DNA of 64,000 nucleotides from Cladopsammia gracilis (Eukaryota; Cnidaria; Anthozoa; Scleractinia; Dendrophylliidae): NCBI GenBank assembly GCA_022457155.1, contig JAJGOT010000034.1, positions 688,501 to 752,500 of the forward strand, read 5' to 3'. Shown piece by piece: positions 60,356 to 64,000 of this stretch (position 1 is its first letter; each line of letters starts with the position of its first letter). The notes under the pieces were generated by a model. It saw only the letters and a program-made list of their open reading frames with translations, ran no database searches and was not told where the DNA came from. The position numbers and the translations under genes were made by a program.

Positions 60356-63300
60356 GGCTAGTTCTAAAATAGGGAACGGGGAATCGGGGAACGGGGAACG
60401 GGGAACGGGGAACGGGGAATCTCTAAAATGGGGAATCTCTAAAATAGGGAATCTCTAAAATGGGGAATCTCTAAAATGGGGAATCTCTAAAATGGGGAAT
60501 CTCTAAAATGGGGAATCTCTAAAATGGGGAATCTCTAAAATAGGGAATCTCTAAAATGGGGAATCTCTAAAATAGGGAATCTCTAAAATAGGGAATCTCT
60601 AAAATGGGGAATCTCTAAAATAGGGAATCTCTAAAATGAGGAATCTCTAAAATAGGGAATTTTGAAAGCAGCTGTTACGAGGGCCGTAAGTAAAGCTGTC
60701 CGCTCGCGATAAAACTGAAATTCAAGATGGTTACAAACTAGAAGTCACACGACTCCTAGGAAGACCATGCAATTACGATACGATTTCGTGTATAAATAAA
60801 TATTGATGATGATGATGATGATGACCATTTAATTTTTGTCGGAAGAGGAGGGAGGGGAGGGGGGGGTTGGGGCAATTTCTTCTGAGTGTGATTTTTTTTT
60901 TCATCATCACTATTTGCAATAATTTTTTTTACCAAAATGCTTGAATATTTTTCACGTGCTTTCTTGTGCACTAATTTTTTCTCTTAAATTTCTTCTGCAG
61001 GAATTTTTTTTTGGTAATTGCTCACCCCCCTCCCCCCCCCCCCACAAAAATTAAATTGTCCGTTCCTCACCGTGTTTTGTTTCATATTGTGCGACAAATC
61101 AAGCTAAATCATGTTGCGACACTTATAGTGTCTGGTTCATAAGTGTAAATATCCGGTCTCGATTGCGAAACCGTCACACGAAAACTCCCAAAAAAAAAAT
61201 CACTTTGCTTTTCGGTAAGTTTGAAAGAAAAATTAACAATTTCTCGTTACATTTTTTAACACCCGAAGAGAAAAGCTCAATTTATCTGCAAGATCGCGTA
61301 AGTTCGCGAACGTGACCGCTTTGCGTTTTCTCGTGCCGGCGTCATGCCCGCGGTTGGTCCAAACCGTGTAGGACCTGTAGGACGAGAACTGCGAGAAGAG
61401 TATTCCCTCCAATCTTGATTTTAGTTGGCTGTACGAGATTAGAAAGGCGGCGCTCCGTCGTCACCCGCGATATCTTTAAGTTGAGAATTTATAATAATCC
61501 AAAAATTAAAATACCAATTATTAAAAAGAAAAAATCACCAAAAAAATTAACTCATATTGGAAAAATTGGGAATCTTGCAAAAATTCAAGAAAAACCTTAT
61601 GGCGGGGTGGCATAAAGGGGCACATAAAGTTACAATATTACATGGAATTTCCCGTTTGCTTACCTCTATGTAACATCGACGTGCATTGAAAAGGGAGTGG
61701 AAAAAATTCATCTGTCCACTGTTAACGGCCGCAAACCCCCTCGGAACGAAAAAGCGCAGCGTGTAAATCGTCGTTACTTATGCCAACTTTTTTTAAGTAA
61801 TGCTATATTTTTTTTCTTTTTTCTGCAACTCAAGACATATCGTTTTTGGGTGGGATAAATGCGTTATCTCCGCAATTATTTTTTAGTATTTTTTTATCTC
61901 CGCAATTATCAGTCATTAATTTAAATGCTTTTTGTCACTACATAGTCTGTATGACGGTATTTCTCCTTCGTTCCTCTGTGCTCTGCAGTCCGAATAGGAC
62001 GTTCGCTCAATACACTGAGATATGCAGGTTCCTTGATGATGATGCTGCGATAACATGAGAACATCTCTGTCCCCCTTCCAACTGAATCGCGCTACCATTT
62101 TTCGCATTGATTCTGAATTGCTACAATGAGCCGCCGCAAAACGTCTTTTTCCTTGCTTTTCACTCTAATAAGGATAACACATGTCAAATTGAACAAAGGA
62201 AACTCGGGTTTCATTTTCAGTGGCAAGAGTTCCATTGTAAGTGTTCGGTTAGTACAGGTTTTTGACATTGACAAATGACTATTTATTCAATGTCCGCTTA
62301 ATTGAGGTGTTCGCTTAAAAGAGACAGTTTTTACAGTAAACATGGGAACAAAATTTTGGGACATCGACAATACAGGTTTGACTGTATTTTTTTTTCTTCC
62401 ACAAACCTTCACTAGTTTCTGGTGTACTTAAAAAAGAAGTGCTCACATTCGTCGTTCGTGCTCACTTTCGGCGCGGTCGCACGAAGGAATTTGTTATCCT
62501 AGGAAGACGAATTTTTCACACGGTACCACAGGCAGCCCAAGCGGTAGTGATTTTAATACGTGTGGTGATTTTCTCACTTATCTGCCATGTGCTTCTAGCC
62601 TCCAAGTGCAAATGTTCATAGTAGCCATGTTATAGTCTTTTGACCATGGCGTTCAAAATATTCCTTTATAAAGTCCAGCAAGTCCTTTTCACATGGGTAC
62701 TTTGATGTTTTGTTCTTCAAGTTTTTCTATGGCGCAAGAAAGTGACAAATAGATGTGTCGCGCGGAAGCGCTGACCTTGGTTTGCATAATTAATACCTTT
62801 CCGCTCTCCCTACGTTTCTTAGGAAGAAAGGGGAAACTGTTCGCAGTCGTGTTTAGTTTTTTGTGATCTCCAGTTTTCATGTTAGGAATAAGAAAAAATA
62901 AAATTGTGCATGGTTCATTTGGTTAGAAGCTTGTATACTTGTTGGCTGTGTTTGATAACGTGTTAAGGCATGCTTCAACGATTACTGAATAAAATAGGTG
63001 AACTTGTGAGTAGTACGAATAAACACTGGCTTTTTTACGTCTTGGTTCAATTTAAGAGTTTCAGCCTTTGAGAGTTTCTGTGGTTCATACCGCCTTACCA
63101 CTCGTAGGCAAACACCTGAAAATGTCAGGAAGGTGGATGCATTATAGGTGTGGTCGTTGATGACATGACTCAAATCTAATTAACTGACCGTTACAAAACT
63201 GATTTTAAACTACACACAGAAAGATTTGACTATAGATGTAGCGAAACTCCTTATAATGTTCCAAAAAAAGTCAATGAGTGTAAGAAAGAATGTTAGGCCC

Positions 63301-63990
63301 GGTTCAAACGCCGAACTTTTCATGAGCCGAACCTAATACCTTGAATTAAGTACATGAAAAGTTCGGCGTCTGAATCAGTTAAGAACGGCTATTTGAATTT
63401 GGAACGGCTCAGCCGTTCTTTCCGCCTGGCTCAGCCGGGAATTTCGGCTTTGGAACGGCTTTGATTCAGACGCCGAACTTTTCATGAGCCGAACCTAATG
63501 CATAAATTATTATAACGACTGTTGCGTGTTCTGACATCTTTGCCTCAAAATCGCTGATCTTTCGATTTGTTTCTCTTCAAACTGAATTAACTTCGGCTAA
63601 TTAAGTTCGGCGTCTGAATCAACAGGCGTACTTTTGTTAATTTGGGTCGGTCCAAATTCGAATTAAGTTCGGCTCATGAAAAGTTCGGCGTCTGAACCGG
63701 GCCTTAATGTTCAAATGAAGATGTGAGGGAGACTTACTGGCGATAAAAGTGAAACTAGACCCTATTTTAGAGATTCCCTATTTTAGAGATTCCCCATTTT
63801 AGAGATTCCCCATTTTAGAGATTCCCCATTTTAGAGATTCCCTATTTTAGAGATTCCCCATTTTAGAGATTCCCCATTTTAGAGATTCCCCATTTTAGAG
63901 ATTCCCTATTTTAGAGATTCCCCATTTTAGAGATTCCCCGTTCCCCGTTCCCCGTTCCCCGATTCCCCGTTCCCTATTTTAGAACTAGCC
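60356..63990. mobile_element. Mutator-like TIR element, copy 2 (3635 bp), opposite orientation
   Basis: Same ends as copy 1. TAGTTACAAG lies outside both (60346-60355 and 63991-64000), the last base of the window being the last of the duplication. The interior matches copy 1 in reverse complement (62880-62689 pairs with 58461-58652). Extra content: about 530 bp at 60660-61190 with a poly-G/poly-C inverted repeat and an ATG microsatellite, and a nested MITE at 63296-63703. Confidence 0.85.
63296..63703. mobile_element. 408-bp Harbinger-like MITE nested in MULE copy 2
   Basis: GGCCCGGTTCAAACGCCGAA at the left and TTCGGCGTCTGAACCGGGCC at the right are inverted repeats. TTA lies on both sides (63293-63295, 63704-63706), the target type of PIF/Harbinger elements. 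Copy 1 of the host element has the uninterrupted site at about 58045-58055, read inverted. Confidence 0.88.
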
Positions 63991-64000
63991 TAGTTACAAG

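Overview
This is a eukaryotic, animal-type window. Its genes are split by GT-AG and GC-AG introns, with TATA boxes and AATAAA signals, and they sit in AT-rich DNA full of transposons. Gene style, short secreted prepropeptides, a tRNA-derived SINE and a BEL/Pao retrotransposon with a tRNA-Tyr primer site suggest a cnidarian, probably a coral or other anthozoan. That is inference; no marker here fixes the species.

Layout. (1) 168-4672, + strand: the last five recognised exons of a DUF2358/C6orf136-like gene, with a minisatellite and a small TIR element in its first intron. (2) 4.37-12.7 kb: repeat-rich DNA. Its first 3.3 kb, beginning just before the last exon of the DUF2358 gene, recurs at 20.46-23.57 kb, where that exon is a frameshifted relic. 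(3) Five genes of one secreted prepropeptide family: A (12904-16715, +), B (28057-28940, +), C (42666-43411, -), C' (43845-44590, +) and B' (51597-52484, -). All share a signal peptide, a two-cysteine prodomain and a dibasic/furin-like site, then a completely different C-terminal peptide: Arg-rich in A, a cysteine run in B and B', CxxCxxC-like in C and C'. (4) B-C and C'-B' are the arms of a large inverted duplication (27.87-43.48 and 43.77-52.67 kb) around a 287-bp spacer. One boundary falls inside the TATA box, so only C' keeps it. (5) A 6.4-kb BEL/Pao retrotransposon (30464-36852) lies in the left arm only; the right arm keeps the empty target site. (6) 53.7-64 kb is mostly DNA transposons: a 3.19-kb TIR element with a 6-bp target duplication that contains a two-exon gene, then two Mutator-like elements in opposite orientation, each with its own 10-bp target duplication. 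The second ends at the window edge and carries a nested Harbinger-like MITE.

How it fits together. The repeated blocks suggest that A and B arose by tandem duplication of a block that also copied the end of the DUF2358 gene. B and C were then copied by the inversion, and the retrotransposon landed afterwards. B and B' are identical through the prodomain but differ by clustered amino-acid changes in the last 13 or so codons, as expected of rapidly diversifying secreted effector peptides (antimicrobial, toxin-like or signalling). The function is inferred, not shown by the sequence.
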